Assembly: GCA_002007465.1 (NCBI GenBank)
Contig: LNAC01000136.1
Span: forward strand, 2,782,823-2,846,822
Source of the DNA: Ailurus styani
Lineage: Eukaryota; Chordata; Mammalia; Carnivora; Ailuridae
DNA length: 64,000 nucleotides
Direction of reading: 5' to 3'
Below the pieces are notes generated by a model. It searched no databases. It was not told the origin of the DNA and saw nothing but the letters and a program-made list of their open reading frames with translations. Of the stretch, positions 42,680-53,845 are shown one piece after another. The first letter of the stretch is position 1. Every line of letters begins with the position of its first letter. Made by a program: the position numbers and the translations under genes.

Positions 42680-45339
42680 TAAACAGCACATTCTTAAACT
42701 ATCAATGGGCCAAAGAAGAAATCACAAAGGAAGTTATAAGAAAATGCTTATAAACAAATGAAAACACAACACACGAAAACTTATGGACGCAGTGAAGGCA
42801 ATGCTCAGAGGGAAATTTATAGTTACAATCAATTAGTAAAGAAAAAATAAGTCAATAACCTAATTTTATGCCTTGAGGAACTAGACACAGAAAAACATAC
42901 TAAACCTAAAGCTAGCAGATGGAAGGACATAATAAAGATTTGAGTGAAGGAGAATAAAATAGAGAACAGAAAGATAACAGAATAAACAAAACCAAAAGTT
43001 AGTTCTCTGAAATAATCAATCGAATTCACAAAATTTTAGTTAGACTGACAAAGAAAAAAGATAAGGCACAAATAACTAAAATTGCAATGAATGTGGGAAT
43101 ATTACTACTCAAAAACATTCAGAAAACTAGCAATAGAAGAAAACTGCTTTAATATCATGAAAAAGATTTATGGAAAACCCACAGCTAACATCACACTGGA
43201 TGATGAAAGACTGAAAGCTTTCATCCTAAGATAAGGAAAACAATAAAAGCATACTGACGTCCATCACTGCTACTCAGCATCATAATGCAAGTTCTAGAAA
43301 GAACAATTAGAAAAGAAAAAGAAATACAAGTAATCCAAATTAGAAAGAAAGTAATAAAACTCTCCCTACTCACAGATGAATGATCCTAATTACAGAGAAT
43401 TCCAATCCATAAGAAAACTGCTAAGGCTAATAAATTCAGCAGAATTGCAGGATACAAGATCAACATAAAAAAATCAGTTCTGCTTCTATACATTTGCAAT
43501 GAACCGTCCAAAAAAGAAATTAGGTAAGCAATTCTATTTACAATAGCATCCAAAAGACTAAAATACTTAGGGGTTGAAATAAATTTAAGCAAGGAGGTGA
43601 AAGGCTTGTGCACCAAAAATTACAAAACATTGCTGAAAAAAATTAAAGATCTTAAATAAATGGGAAGACATCCCAGCTTCGTGGGCAGGAAGACTTAAAA
43701 TGAAGATGTCAATACTATCCAAAGCAAACTACATATTAATGTAATCCCTACCAGAATCCCTATGGCCTTTTTTGCAGAAGTGGAAAAGCCAATTCTTAAA
43801 TGCATATGGAATTTCAAATAGCCAAAACCATCTTGAAAAAGAATAACAAGGTCAGAGAACCCCCACGTCCCAATTTCAAAACTTACTACAGAGGTATAAT
43901 CAAAACAGGGCGGTACTGACAGAAGGGCAGACCACAGAACAATGGAGTAACACCGAGAGTCCAGAAGTAATCTTGAGTATGTATGGCCGATTAATTTCTG
44001 ACAAGGGTGTCAAGTTCATTCAATGGGGAAAGCAGGCTCTTCAACAAATGGTGCTGGGACAACTGGTTTCCCACATGCAAATGAACCAAGTACAACACAC
44101 CATATACAAAACGTTAACTTAATATGGGTCAATGATCCAAACAGAAGAGCGAAAACGATAAAATTCTTAAAAGAAAACATAGGTATACATCTTCGTGACC
44201 TCGGACTTAGTGATTGAGCTTTAGACATGATGACACAAGCAACAGAAGAAAAATAGATATATTTGACTTCATCAGTATTAAGAACTTTTGTGCATCAAAG
44301 GACATTATCCAGAAAGTGAAAAGACAACCTATAGAATGGGAGAAAATATTTGTAAATCATATATATGTAAGATTTCAATAACAGAATATATAAAGAATTC
44401 CTAGAACTCAATTTTAAAAAGACAAGCAACATAATTTTTAAATGGGAAAATACTTAAATAGACATTTCTACACAAAGATATACAAATGGCCAAGAACTAC
44501 ATGAAAATATGTTCAATATCCTTCATCACTAGGGAAATGCAAATTAAAACTACAATGTGGCAACACTTCAAACATACTAGGATGTCTACAAAAAATGGAA
44601 AATGACAAGTCCTGGCAAGGATGTGGAGACACTGAAACCCTTATAACTGATGGGAATGTGAAATGGTACAGCCACTGTGGAAAACAGTTTGGTGGTTCCT
44701 TACAAAACAGACCATATGATCCAGCAATTCTGCTCTTAGGTATAATACCCAAAAGAATTTAAAAGAGGGACTCAGATCCATGTATGACAGTGTTCGTCAC
44801 AGCACTATTCACAACAGTCAAAAAGTAGAGATAATTCAGGTGTCCATCCATCAACAGATGAATGGAAAAATCAAATATGGTATGTACATCCATCTAATGG
44901 AATATTATTCATCCATAAAATGAATGAAATTCTTAAACGTGCTACAACATGCATGGATCTTGAAAACAGTACGCTAAGAGAAAAGCCAGACAGAGGATAA
45001 CTATTACATGATTTCACTTATGTGACATATTATATTAGTCAAATTCATATAGAAGGAAAGTAGGGCAGAGGTTCCCAATGGTTAGGAGAAGAGGGAAATA
45101 AGGGCTTACTGTCTAATGGTTACAGAGTTTCTGTTTGAAGTAATGAAAATGTTTTGGAAACAGATAGTGACAATGGTTGCACAACAGTGTAAATGTAATT
45201 CATACCACTGAGTTGTACATGAAAATAGTAAATTCCGTGATCGTATATCTTACCACAGTAAGAAACCCATATATAAATAAATAAAAACACATGTACACCA
45301 ACAAAAGAATGTGACCAGAATATTTGCCTTTTAGTAGGG

Positions 45340-45900
45340 GACTATATTTATCTAACTAACATTTCTTGGTACAGATTCTGTGCTAATAATCTGGTCAAAC
45401 ATTAAGATGAGGTCCTTGATCTCAAGGACTTTACAATCCCCTGGAAGAGGCAGACAAGCCCGATGCCCACTCGGATGAATGCAGTGATGGACATACACTC
45501 GGGAAGCGAGACAGTGCACAAAAGGAGCCTCTAACCCAAATTGGAATGAGTAAAGAAATCAGACTAAAAGGGGTCAAAGTATTCTGGGCAAGAACAGCAG
45601 CCTTTGCAAAGGCAGCTGGTGAGACAGAAATGGGGCCTTAGGGAGACAACATTAGGACCTGAGCAAGACAGGGGCGGAGTTGGGGATGACGTGGTGGACA
45701 CTGAGGGGTGGCAAAGGATGAGGTTAAAGAGATAAGCAAAAACCAGACTCAGCCATGCAGAGAAATCCTCATCATATCCTATGGAGAAGCCACTGAAAGA
45801 TTTTAAGCAAGGCAGTAATACAATTATGGGAAGCTCCATGAAGAATGATTTATGGGTGATAAAACTAAACAGAAGAATTCACGCAATCCTATGAGCTAGA
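45340..45900 (-). repeat. L2 LINE, antisense
   Basis: Antisense L2 phrasing: 'gatctcaaggactttacaatcccctgg', 'agcctttgcaaaggcagctggtgagacag', 'atcctatggagaagccactgaaagattttaagcaag'. Old and non-coding. Confidence 0.6.
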
Positions 45901-45941
45901 AAGAAAAATTTTCACAAGACACCAGACCTATTAAGAATGCC

Positions 45942-46142
45942 GTGGGCGCCTGGGTGCCTCAGTGGGTTAAAGCCTCTGCCTTCGGCTCAGGTCATGATCT
46001 CAGGGTCCTGGGATCGAGCCCCGCATCGGGCTCTCTGCTCAGCGGGGAGCCTGCTTCCCCCTCTCTCTCTCTCTGCCTGCCTCTCTGCCTACTTGTGATC
46101 TCTCTCTCTCTGTGTCAAATAAATAAATAAAATTAAAAAAAA
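45942..46142 (+). mobile_element. CAN SINE, mustelid-type
   Basis: Near-consensus sense copy. Short TSD AAGAATGCC at 45933-45941 and 46143-46151. Confidence 0.95.
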
Positions 46143-46189
46143 AAGAATGCCCTAAAATCACAAAATGTTTGCTAAATCCTTTGTTGATA

Positions 46190-46960
46190 AGGCTTTGGGT
46201 AAACAGGCATCCTCATACATTGCTGATGTAGAGTGATCCAAGTGTCAGGGTCATTTGATGATATTTATGAAAAGGCATAAACATACTCAGCACTTCTTCT
46301 GGGAATTCATCCTAGAGACAGACATGTGTCAAATGGCACATACAGAATGTTTATTTACTGTTTGTAATCAGAAAAGATTTGAAGTCATTTAAATACCCAT
46401 CATTTACAATCTGACCAAACACGTTATGGTGCCCTGAAATACTATTTGACAATAAAAAATACGTGCTAAAGCTCTCATGTACACACAGAGAAAAATTACC
46501 AAGATACATTTTTTAAAACATTTTATCTATTTGAGAGCGAGCGAGCACAAGAGAGCAGAGCACAAGCAGTGGAGACGGAGAAGCAAGCTACCCCATCGAG
46601 CAGGGAGCCTGACATGGGACTGAATCCCGGGACCCTGGGATCATGACCCGAGCCGAAGGCAGACGCTGAACAGACTGAGCCACCCAGGCATTCCACCAAG
46701 ATACATTTTTAAACAATAACAAAAATAGACAACTTACCCTCAATTGTAAAATATTAAACTTCGCGTTAAAGAAAGGGGAGGGGAGCATCCTAATTTAAAG
46801 AGAAAATGCTATTGCCAAGATAAAGTTTTAAATAAGAACAATAAAAAGTAAAGAAAAAAAAAGCAAGGATTGAATATGTGGCTATTTGTGGAAAACAAAG
46901 GAATTCAGATTTAAGAAGAAAAATGTTATCAAGGGTCTTAATAAAACAACTGGGAAACTA
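46190..46960 (+). repeat. L1ME-like 3' region, sense, split by a SINE
   Basis: Order of old L1 ORF2-end words: 'aaacaggcatcctcatacattgctg', 'tctgggaattcatcctagagac', 'tggtgccctgaaatactatttg', 'aaaaattaccaagatacatt'. It then continues after the SINE with 'aatagacaac'. Diverged; the end near 46960 is uncertain. Confidence 0.6.
46515..46694 (-). mobile_element. CAN SINE, antisense, in L1ME
   Basis: Arctoid-type antisense copy with 'gagcgagcgagcacaag'. 17-bp TSD ACCAAGATACATTTTTA at 46498-46514 and 46695-46711 (one base uncertain in the T-run). Confidence 0.94.
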
Positions 46961-47335
46961 GTACCATAACAATGTCGCATTTCCTGTGTCTTGATTATGT
47001 TGTGGTTATGTAGGTAAATGTCCTACATTTCTACTTTTATTTTATAATTCACTCAACAATTTTGGCAATAATTTCTGTGAAGCCCATTACTATAGTTTCT
47101 GAAATTCAGGTGAGTATTCCCGTCTTTGGAAAGTAAACGTGTGCTGCCATCAAATTTAGACCTTTTAGAAAAATTTTAAGGCCCTTTATGCACCTGATTC
47201 TTAGCAATTCTAGCAGCTCAAAGCCAGTACTGAATTTTCTCCTGATCCTCTGTCTGACATGCTGATTAGAGATCTATGACTTTCCTATCTTCTCTGTGTT
47301 TTAGAAACATGCATAAGAATTAATTTTAAAAGTGG
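46961..47335. other. no recognisable feature
   Basis: About 375 bp of AT-rich sequence, nothing supportable. Confidence 0.45.
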
Positions 47336-48363
47336 CATCCAAAAACAGACCTTCCACCCTTCACAAAATTAACTCAAAATGGACCATAGACCTGAATGTA
47401 AAATGCAAAACTATAAAATTCCCATGAGATAACACAGGAGAAAACCTAGGTGTCTTGAGATATGATGATGTCTTTTTGTTTTTTAATTTTTTTAAAGATG
47501 TTATTTATTTATTTCAGAGAGAGTGGTTACAAGCAGGAGGGGAGAGGCAGAGGGAGAAGCAGACTCCCCACCAAGTGGGGACCCCAATGTGGGGCTCGAT
47601 CCCAGGACCCTGAGATCATGACCTGAGCCCAAGGCAGACGCTTAACTGACTGAGCCACCCAGGCACCCCTGATGATGTCTTTTTAGATACAACACCAAAG
47701 ACCTGACCCATGAAAGAAAGAAATCCTAAACTGAACTTCATTAAATTAAAAACTTCTGCTCTGTGAAAGACAACGTCAAGAGAATAAGACAACCACAGAC
47801 GGCGAGCAAATATTTCCAAAAATCCTATCTGATAAATGTTACCCAAAATTCACAAAGAACTCCTAAAAGTCAGTAAGAAAACAAATGACTGGATTTTAAA
47901 ATGGGCCAAAGATCACGACAGACACCTCACCAAGAACATCTACAGGTGGCAAATAAGCATAAGAAAAGATTCTCCACATCGGATGTCATCAGGGAAAGGA
48001 AAATTACAAAAACAAGATACTACTACACACCTACTTGGAATGGCCAAATCCAAAACACGGACAACAAATGCGGTGGAAATACTCTGTGTGATACGTAATG
48101 AGGGGGTACCTGGCACTATGCATTTGTTCAAACCCATAGAAAGTACACACCGTGAGTGAGCCCTACAGCAAACTGTGGGCTGTAGGTGATTGTGACGTGT
48201 CCCTGTAGGTTCGTAAGTTATAACGACTGTACCCCTTGGTGGGAGCTGTTGATAATGAGGGAGGATGTGGGGACAGGTAGTTTACAAGAAATCTCTGAAC
48301 CTTCCTCTTATTTTGGTGTGAATCTAAAACTGCTCTAAAAAAAATTAAGTCTTTAAAAAAAAG
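47336..48363 (+). mobile_element. L1 LINE 3' part, internally deleted, split by a SINE
   Basis: ORF2 end words: 'aaaatggaccatagacctgaatgtaaa', 'ataaaattcccatgag', 'ttctgctctgtgaaagacaac', 'aaatgggccaaagatcacgacagacacctcacc'. Near 48100 it jumps to 3'-UTR words: 'ctgtaggtgattgtgacgtgtccctgtaggttc', 'aaaactgctctaaaaaaaatt'. A 107-codon frame at 47836 is an ORF2 remnant, not a gene. Confidence 0.85.
47478..47669 (-). mobile_element. CAN SINE, arctoid-type, antisense, in L1
   Basis: TSD TGATGATGTCTTTTT at 47463-47477, repeated from 47670. Moderate divergence. Confidence 0.94.
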
Positions 48364-48785
48364 TGGACTTCAGACTGAAAATTCTGTAGAGCCATTGGAA
48401 ATCTTTGAGTTCAAGGTAAAACATTTAATATCATTATTCCTTATTTATCACAAAGTTATATTCCTTAATTTGGAAGTCTGGATCTCTGCGACTAGACTTT
48501 CTCCCCATATCCCCCCAAAGTAACTTCAGATGAAAAAAAACTTCCTAATCATGAAAATGTGGGACTAAGACCAGACGATTTATAAAATTTTTCCAGCTCT
48601 AGACCTTTTTCCCCCATGAGTGGATGAACTACGAATAGGTATATCTTCTGGGCACACACATTTCTAGATCAACAAGTAAAATGTTATGCTCTACATTCTC
48701 TTTTATACTCCAATTTGACCCATACTAGATAAATGAAAATCAAATTTTAAAGATAAAGATGTTAAAGTTCAGAGAAGAAGGCAGG
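48364..48785. other. no recognisable feature
   Basis: About 420 bp, nothing supportable. Confidence 0.45.
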
Positions 48786-48990
48786 AACTTAACATTTACT
48801 GAATGAATAATATGACAAGCATTTTCTGCACGTTATCTCTTAAAATCTGCACAATCATCCCGTGTGGTAATCAAAAGTACTCTCATTTCAGAGATGAGGA
48901 AACAGACGCTCAGAGAGGTTGGGTGACCCGCCTGAAGTGATTCAGCAAATTTGTAGCTCATCTGTAACTCAAATTTAGCTCTTCCTGAAA
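48786..48990 (-). repeat. MIR SINE, antisense
   Basis: 'cgttatctcttaaaatctgcacaatc', 'tttcagagatgaggaaacag', 'cagagaggttgggtgacccgcc' and 'cagcaaatttgtagctc' give a clear antisense MIR. Confidence 0.8.
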
Positions 48991-49675
48991 GTGAATGCAC
49001 GCTTCCCTTTACCATACTTTGTAAAACATACTGTCTTCTGTTAGTAAAAGGGGAAGTCAGAATCTTTTGAGCTGTTTTTACTTTTTCTGATAACGTCTTG
49101 CTCTAGTTGAAATTTTCAAGAACGTCGACAGTGATAAGTTCTTAAGAAATCTATATTTAAAGCGTTTGGTACTTTGAATCATTGGGAATGATTCTGTTAA
49201 TGATACAAACTGATATTTTGGACTTGTGGCAAGCATTTCAAAAATAATAAATTCTATATAAAACACAAAATAAATCTTTAGGCAAGTTCATGTGTTTCCT
49301 TGATTCATAGTGTCAAGCATCTTGTCTGGGAAGCATTTATTTCCTTTCAGAGTTCAAATGGTATTGATTATACTTCAGTGCCACCCACAGCCAAGACTAC
49401 CTTTTCCTGAAATCTGAAAGGACTTGTCTATTTTAGAATGATCAATCATGTATAACACACATAATTTATATATGTATTCTTCATGTACATATAGAACATA
49501 CAGTATGCAGTGAGAAATATACATATAGTCTTCCCCTTTTTCTGGCACATCTTTCCCATAATCCTTGGAATCTCCCAAGTGGTACGTGTCTTTTTGTATA
49601 CTAATGCTGTGACTAATGGACAGGGGCTCCTGCAGAGCCTCAGATGGGAGGCTGGTCGACCAAAGAACCAACCGT
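48991..49675. other. no recognisable feature
   Basis: About 690 bp, AT-rich, no supportable element or exon. Confidence 0.45.
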
Positions 49676-50345
49676 GTGATTAGAAGGTTGGAACTTTCCG
49701 CCCCACTCCCTCCCTACGGGGAGGGGACAGAGACTGGAGGTTGAATTCATCATGGAGGGCCAATGATTTGATCAATTGTGTCTGTGTAATGAAGCCTCCG
49801 TAAAAACCCCAACCAAAGGGGTTTGGAGAATTTCTGGGTTGGTGATACCACCCCAGAAGGTGCTGGAAGGAGGGTACACTCAGGGCATCAAGCTCCACAC
49901 CCTTACCCCACACCTGCCCTGTGCATCTCTTCCACCTGGCGGGGAAACTAGTAAACTTACTCCTGAGTTCCGTGAGCCATTCTCCCACCTTATCAGACTT
50001 GAACAGGGGTTCATGGGCACATCTGATTTATGAGCAGCCAGTGAGAAGCACAGGTGACAGCCGGGCCTTGAGACTGGCCTCTGGAGTGGGGGTGGGGGGG
50101 GAGCGGGGAATGGAGAGGACAGTCTTGAAGGGCTTTGCCTTTCATCTGTGGGGTCTGGGCCAACCCCAGGTAAGCTGTGTCAGAATCGAATTGAATTTTA
50201 ATACAGGACCCCCAGTAGGTGTCCAGAGACTTGAAGAACCCTTATGTGGAAACTGCACACATTGGTTCAGATGCATGGACAGTAGAGAAAGCAGGGTATT
50301 TTTAGCCTCTACTGGGGCCGTCACAAATTTTGCTTACCTATGCCG
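49676..50345 (+). repeat. old LTR-like interspersed repeat, family not assigned
   Basis: Layout 'gaggggacagagactggaggttgaattc', 'ccaatgatttgatcaattgtg', 'gtaatgaagcctccgtaaaaacccc', 'tctgggttggtgatacc', 'tgtgcatctcttccacctgg' and 'gtcagaatcgaattgaattttaatacaggac' is a known mammalian repeat pattern, likely an LTR. The stretch 'caatgatttgatcaattgtgtctg' is strongly conserved within it. Open frames of 85-143 codons are incidental. Confidence 0.55.
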
Positions 50346-50412
50346 TCCGTAGGAGCAAGTGGTTGAACCTATACCAATCCTGTGTTCACCAGCTTATTCA
50401 AAAAGCTCTTGG

Positions 50413-50641
50413 AGGGGAGCCTGGGTGGCTCAGTGGGTTAAAGCCTCTGCCTTCGGCTCAGGTCATGGTCTCAGGGTCCTGGGATCGAGCCCCGCATGGG
50501 GCTCTCTGCTCAGCAGGGAGCCTGCTTCCTCCTCTCTCTCTGCCTGCCTCTCTGCCTACTTGTGATCTCTCTCTGTCTCTCTCTCTCTCTCTGTCAAATA
50601 AATAAAATCTAAAAACAAAACACACAAAAAAACCAAACAAC
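50413..50641 (+). mobile_element. CAN SINE, mustelid-type
   Basis: Sense, near consensus. The A tail is extended into ACAAAACACACAAAAA. 14-bp TSD CAAAAAGCTCTTGG at 50399-50412 and CAAAAAGCACTTGG at 50642-50655. Confidence 0.95.
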
Positions 50642-50655
50642 CAAAAAGCACTTGG

Positions 50656-51250
50656 GAGGGTGCTTGGCGCCGGGCCTGGAGGCCTGGCGGGGGGCAGGCA
50701 CGAAGGTGCACGCCGTGGGGAAAGTTGCAGCAGCGGGGGTGCTGGCTGCTGCCGGGTCACGAAGCGCAGCAGCGGAGCCTGCGACACTGACCGTGGGAAG
50801 ACCGGGTCTTCGCGTGATTAAGAAACAGCTGCCTGGTGAAGGGCTTGTGCTGCATCTGGTGGAGCGAGACCTCTTAGACCGGGTCTCCATCGGCTCGGCG
50901 GGGGGGGGGGGGGGGGGACGCNCTCAGGAGGCTCCTCCCCCAGCTGTGCGTCGCGCCCGTGGGCGCCCCCTCCCGGTGCCTGCCAAGCGGTGGCCCTCGC
51001 TCCACCCAGTTGCAGAAAATCACGGATTTGCGATTACAGCTTGGGTCTCATCCAGGCTGCAGCAGAGATCCTGTGCATCTGCGCCGTAGTTGTGTTGTGG
51101 AAGCAACCAAGGCTTCTAGAGTAAATGCCCAGGGAAGGAAAACAAACACACGCACAAACATCTGAAAGACAAGCAGGAAAGGCCTGGGAGCAGGAAATGG
51201 TCCTGGCAGAGCTGGGAGGCGCCTACGCCTTTCCCGCCGCCTCACCCCGG
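50656..51250. other. CpG-rich segment with a poly-G run and an N gap
   Basis: Unusually GC- and CpG-rich for this window, with many CG dinucleotides from about 50665 to 50900 and 50935 to 51010. A 19-G homopolymer ends near 50917 and a single N is at 50922. Frames of 65-145 codons cross it in several registers. No start, splice or family evidence favours any. It could be a small orphan CpG island, an alternative promoter or a decayed GC-rich retrocopy. Confidence 0.5.
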
Positions 51251-51299
51251 GGGCAAAAACAGAAGTGAAGAGAAATCTGATTTGCTCTCAATTAGAAAA

Positions 51300-51945
51300 A
51301 AAAAAAGTAATTTAATTAAAAAAGGACTTACTAAACCTGTACACAAATGTTTATTGCTTTTCATAATTGCTGACAACTGGAAACCACCCAAATGCTCAGC
51401 AACAGAACCTGTTCCATTCATAGAATGCAGTATTAGCAACAAACCAGGATAATCTCAAAGGCACTACAGTGAGTGAAAGGAGTATGTCCCAAAGGGGCGC
51501 CTGGGTGGCTCAGTGGGTTAAGCCTCTGCCTCCGGCTCAGGTCATGATCTCAGGGTCCTGGGATCGAGCCCCGCTTCGGGCTCTCTGCTCAACGGGGAGC
51601 CTGCTTCCTCCTCTCTCTCTGCCTGCCTCTCTGCCTACTTGTGATCTCTCTCTCTGTGTCAAATAAATAAATAAAATCTAAAAAAAAAAAAAGTATGTCC
51701 CAAAACATTACACGCTTTATGACTCCATTTATAGGACATTCTGGAAAAGAGAAATCGAGAGGGATGAAGAACAGATCGGGACTTCGCAAGGGTTGGGGGA
51801 GGGGAGCCCAGTTCCCTGGGGTGCCGGAACTGCTCTGTATCCTCATGATGGTGGTGGTTATAAAACTCGACACGTGTGCTTAAATTCATAGAACTTTACA
51901 GAGAAAAGGCGGGTCCATTTTATACATAACTTTTTTTTTTTTTTA
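51300..51945 (+). repeat. L1/HAL1-like 3' region, sense, split by a SINE
   Basis: 'tgtacacaaatgtttattgc', 'aactggaaaccacccaaatgc', 'acgctttatgactccatttatagg' and 'gatggtggtggttataaaac' follow L1 3'-end order on both sides of the SINE. Confidence 0.65.
51494..51691 (+). mobile_element. CAN SINE, mustelid-type
   Basis: Near-consensus sense copy. Perfect 13-bp TSD AGTATGTCCCAAA at 51481-51493 and 51692-51704. Confidence 0.97.
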
Positions 51946-52149
51946 AACACTAGGCCGGGCATTATGCTACGTGAGGCAAAAGCAACGGTGGACCGTCGTC
52001 ATCAAACTCTCACCTCCATGAGGTAAGGCATGGGTATAAGCACAAACTACTGCACAAAAATATTTGCTCTGTGATAACTGAAAAATAAAAGAGCAAATGT
52101 TATAAGCAATGAAAGGGGAAAGAAATCTCCAGCTTAACTGAGCAGAAAA

Positions 52150-52330
52150 TGATTCAGGGAGGTGGGCGGGGGGGGGGATGGAGCAACTGGGGGGATGGGA
52201 ATCAAGGAGGGCACGTGAAGGAATGAGCACTGCGTGTCATATGCAGCCGACATCCCTGAACTCTCCCTCTGAAACTAGTAATACACTCTATGTTAATTAA
52301 TTGAATGTAAATAAAATTAAATTTAAAAAA
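52150..52330 (+). mobile_element. carnivore L1 3' end, sense
   Basis: 'caaggagggcacgtgaaggaatgagcactgcg', 'ctgaaactagtaatacactctatg', 'aaataaaattaaatttaaaaa'. Flank words AATGATTCAG and AATGCTTCAG give a probable TSD. A homologous copy lies at 34255-34440. Confidence 0.88.
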
Positions 52331-53017
52331 TGCTTCAGAGCAGAGGCGGCACTGGATCTGTTTCAAGAGCAAGACAAGGCAGCTGATCCTTTAGAGATAT
52401 CGTCATGTCGGTAGTGTTCAGGAGGGATGGAACAGAAGCACCTGAGGACAGAAAGTGTGCCTCGTTAGAGGACAAGGCATTTGGGGGGAGCCTTAACTGG
52501 GGTGCTGGCCGTCTAGCACAGCAAGGCTTTGCAGGCAGTGGGACCCACCCCCCGGGTCTGCAGGCATGCCCTAGAGACCATGCGGGAAATAAGCCTGGTC
52601 CACTTCATTTTACTCCCACCATTTAAGTTTTGGGGCCTCATTTACAAATACGGGGCATATGTTCATCTTCCTTGCTACAACTTTGGCTCTTCTCATTTTA
52701 ATTATGCTGCCTCTTACCTGCAGTTTACCCTGAAATCTGTAGGAACATCCCTACTCAGCTTATGTTATTTTCCAGCAACCTCTGCACAGATGGCGCCCCC
52801 CAAAAAAGGGACACAAACTCCCACCTTGAGAATCCAGGCAGTTGTAGTGAGAATGGACGGGAAAGAACAATTTGGAGAGACATGGTTTTGGAGTTAGCAT
52901 TAATTAATAAGACTGGGTCGTAAATTGGATGGAACGGATAAAGGAGCTGGGAAGAAAACAGATTTGGAAGCAAAGTTCTAAAGGAAATGTAAGTTTGTCT
53001 ATTGCTTTATTCTTGTC
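52331..53017. other. no recognisable feature
   Basis: About 690 bp. A 122-codon frame at 52529 has no family resemblance and no splice context. Confidence 0.4.
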
Positions 53018-53028
53018 CAACTGCATTT

Positions 53029-53215
53029 TTTTTTTAAAGACTTCACTTACTTATTTGAGAGAGAGACAGCATGAGCAGGGAGAGGAGGAGGGGCAGAGGG
53101 AGAGGGAGAGCAGGCTTCCCACTGAGCAGGGAGCCCTGATGCATTCCCAGGACCCTGGGATCATGACCTGAGCTGAAGGCAGATGCTTAACCAACTGAGT
53201 CACCCAGGCGCCCAA
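53029..53215 (-). mobile_element. CAN SINE, arctoid-type, antisense
   Basis: Diverged antisense copy with 'agacttcacttacttatttgag'. 11-bp TSD CAACTGCATTT at 53018-53028 and 53216-53226. Confidence 0.93.
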
Positions 53216-53292
53216 CAACTGCATTTAAATATTAGTTTGCTTTAATCAATATTTGTAAATGAAACTAATTTGTCTTTAAGAAATACATGCAG

Positions 53293-53505
53293 AGGGGCGC
53301 CAGGGTGACTCAGTGGGTCAAAGCCTCTGCCTTAGGCTCAGGTCATGATCCCAGGGTCCTGGGATCAAGCCCCGCATCAGGCTCCCTGCTCAGCGGGGAG
53401 CCTGCTTCCTCCTCTCTCTCTGCCTGCCTCTCTGCCTACTTGTAATCTCTCTCTCTGTGTCAAATAAATAAATAAATAAATCTTTAAAAAAGAAAAGAAA
53501 GACAT
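53293..53505 (+). mobile_element. CAN SINE, mustelid-type
   Basis: Sense copy 77 bp from the antisense one. TSD AGAAATACATGCAG versus AGAAAGACATGCAG (53279-53292, 53506-53519). Confidence 0.95.
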
Positions 53506-53660
53506 GCAGGGCAATTAAATAATATTTGAGAATAGGCCGTTCTAACTTCAGATAAAAACTTAAAGGTATTTAAGTTCAAGCAACAGTATGATGTAATCCA
53601 ATTTTTGAGAGATCAAATAATAGACAATCTTTCAAATCACAATCAAAAACCCGTTACTGG

Positions 53661-53845
53661 AGGATGCTGTGTGGCTCAGTTGGTTAAGCATCTGCCTTCA
53701 GCTCAGGTCATGATTCCAGGGTCCCGGGATCGAGTCCCACGTCAGGCTCCCTGCTCAGCCGGGAGCCTGCTTCTCCCTCTCCCTCTGCCTGCTTGTGCAC
53801 GCTCTCTGTCAAATAAATAAATAAAATCCTTAAAAACGAAATAAC
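53661..53845 (+). mobile_element. CAN SINE, arctoid-type
   Basis: Sense copy with head 'aggatgctgtgtggctcagttggttaagcatctgcc'. Flank words GTTACTGG and CTTACTGG suggest the TSD. Confidence 0.93.

Larger units (their letters stand above)
41577..45290 (+). mobile_element. L1 LINE, 3.7 kb, ORF2 internally deleted and SINE-riddled
   Basis: Sense L1MA-like copy. Endonuclease-domain remnant from 41577 ('ggagattttaatatactttc', 'tagaatacaccttcttctgaaatgcacatgg'). A later ORF2 part runs to about 43080 ('tcaatgggccaaagaagaaatcac', 'agctagcagatggaagg'). A jump near 43090-43115 skips much of the reverse-transcriptase core. The ORF2 end follows ('ctgatgaatg'-type words, 'aatggtgctgggacaactgg' at 44047, 'atgatccagcaattctgctc' at 44716), then a 3' UTR and AAATAAATAAAAA. 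Stops and frameshifts throughout make it dead. Confidence 0.88.

Noticed and set aside
47836..48159. 107-codon frame, plus strand
   Set aside because: It is a remnant of L1 ORF2 (KWAKDHDRHLTKNIYRW-type sequence), with the element deleted just after it.
50652..51089. Long plus-strand frame of 145 codons
   Set aside because: It crosses an N, a poly-G run and a CpG-rich segment, has competing frames in other registers, and shows no domain or splice evidence.
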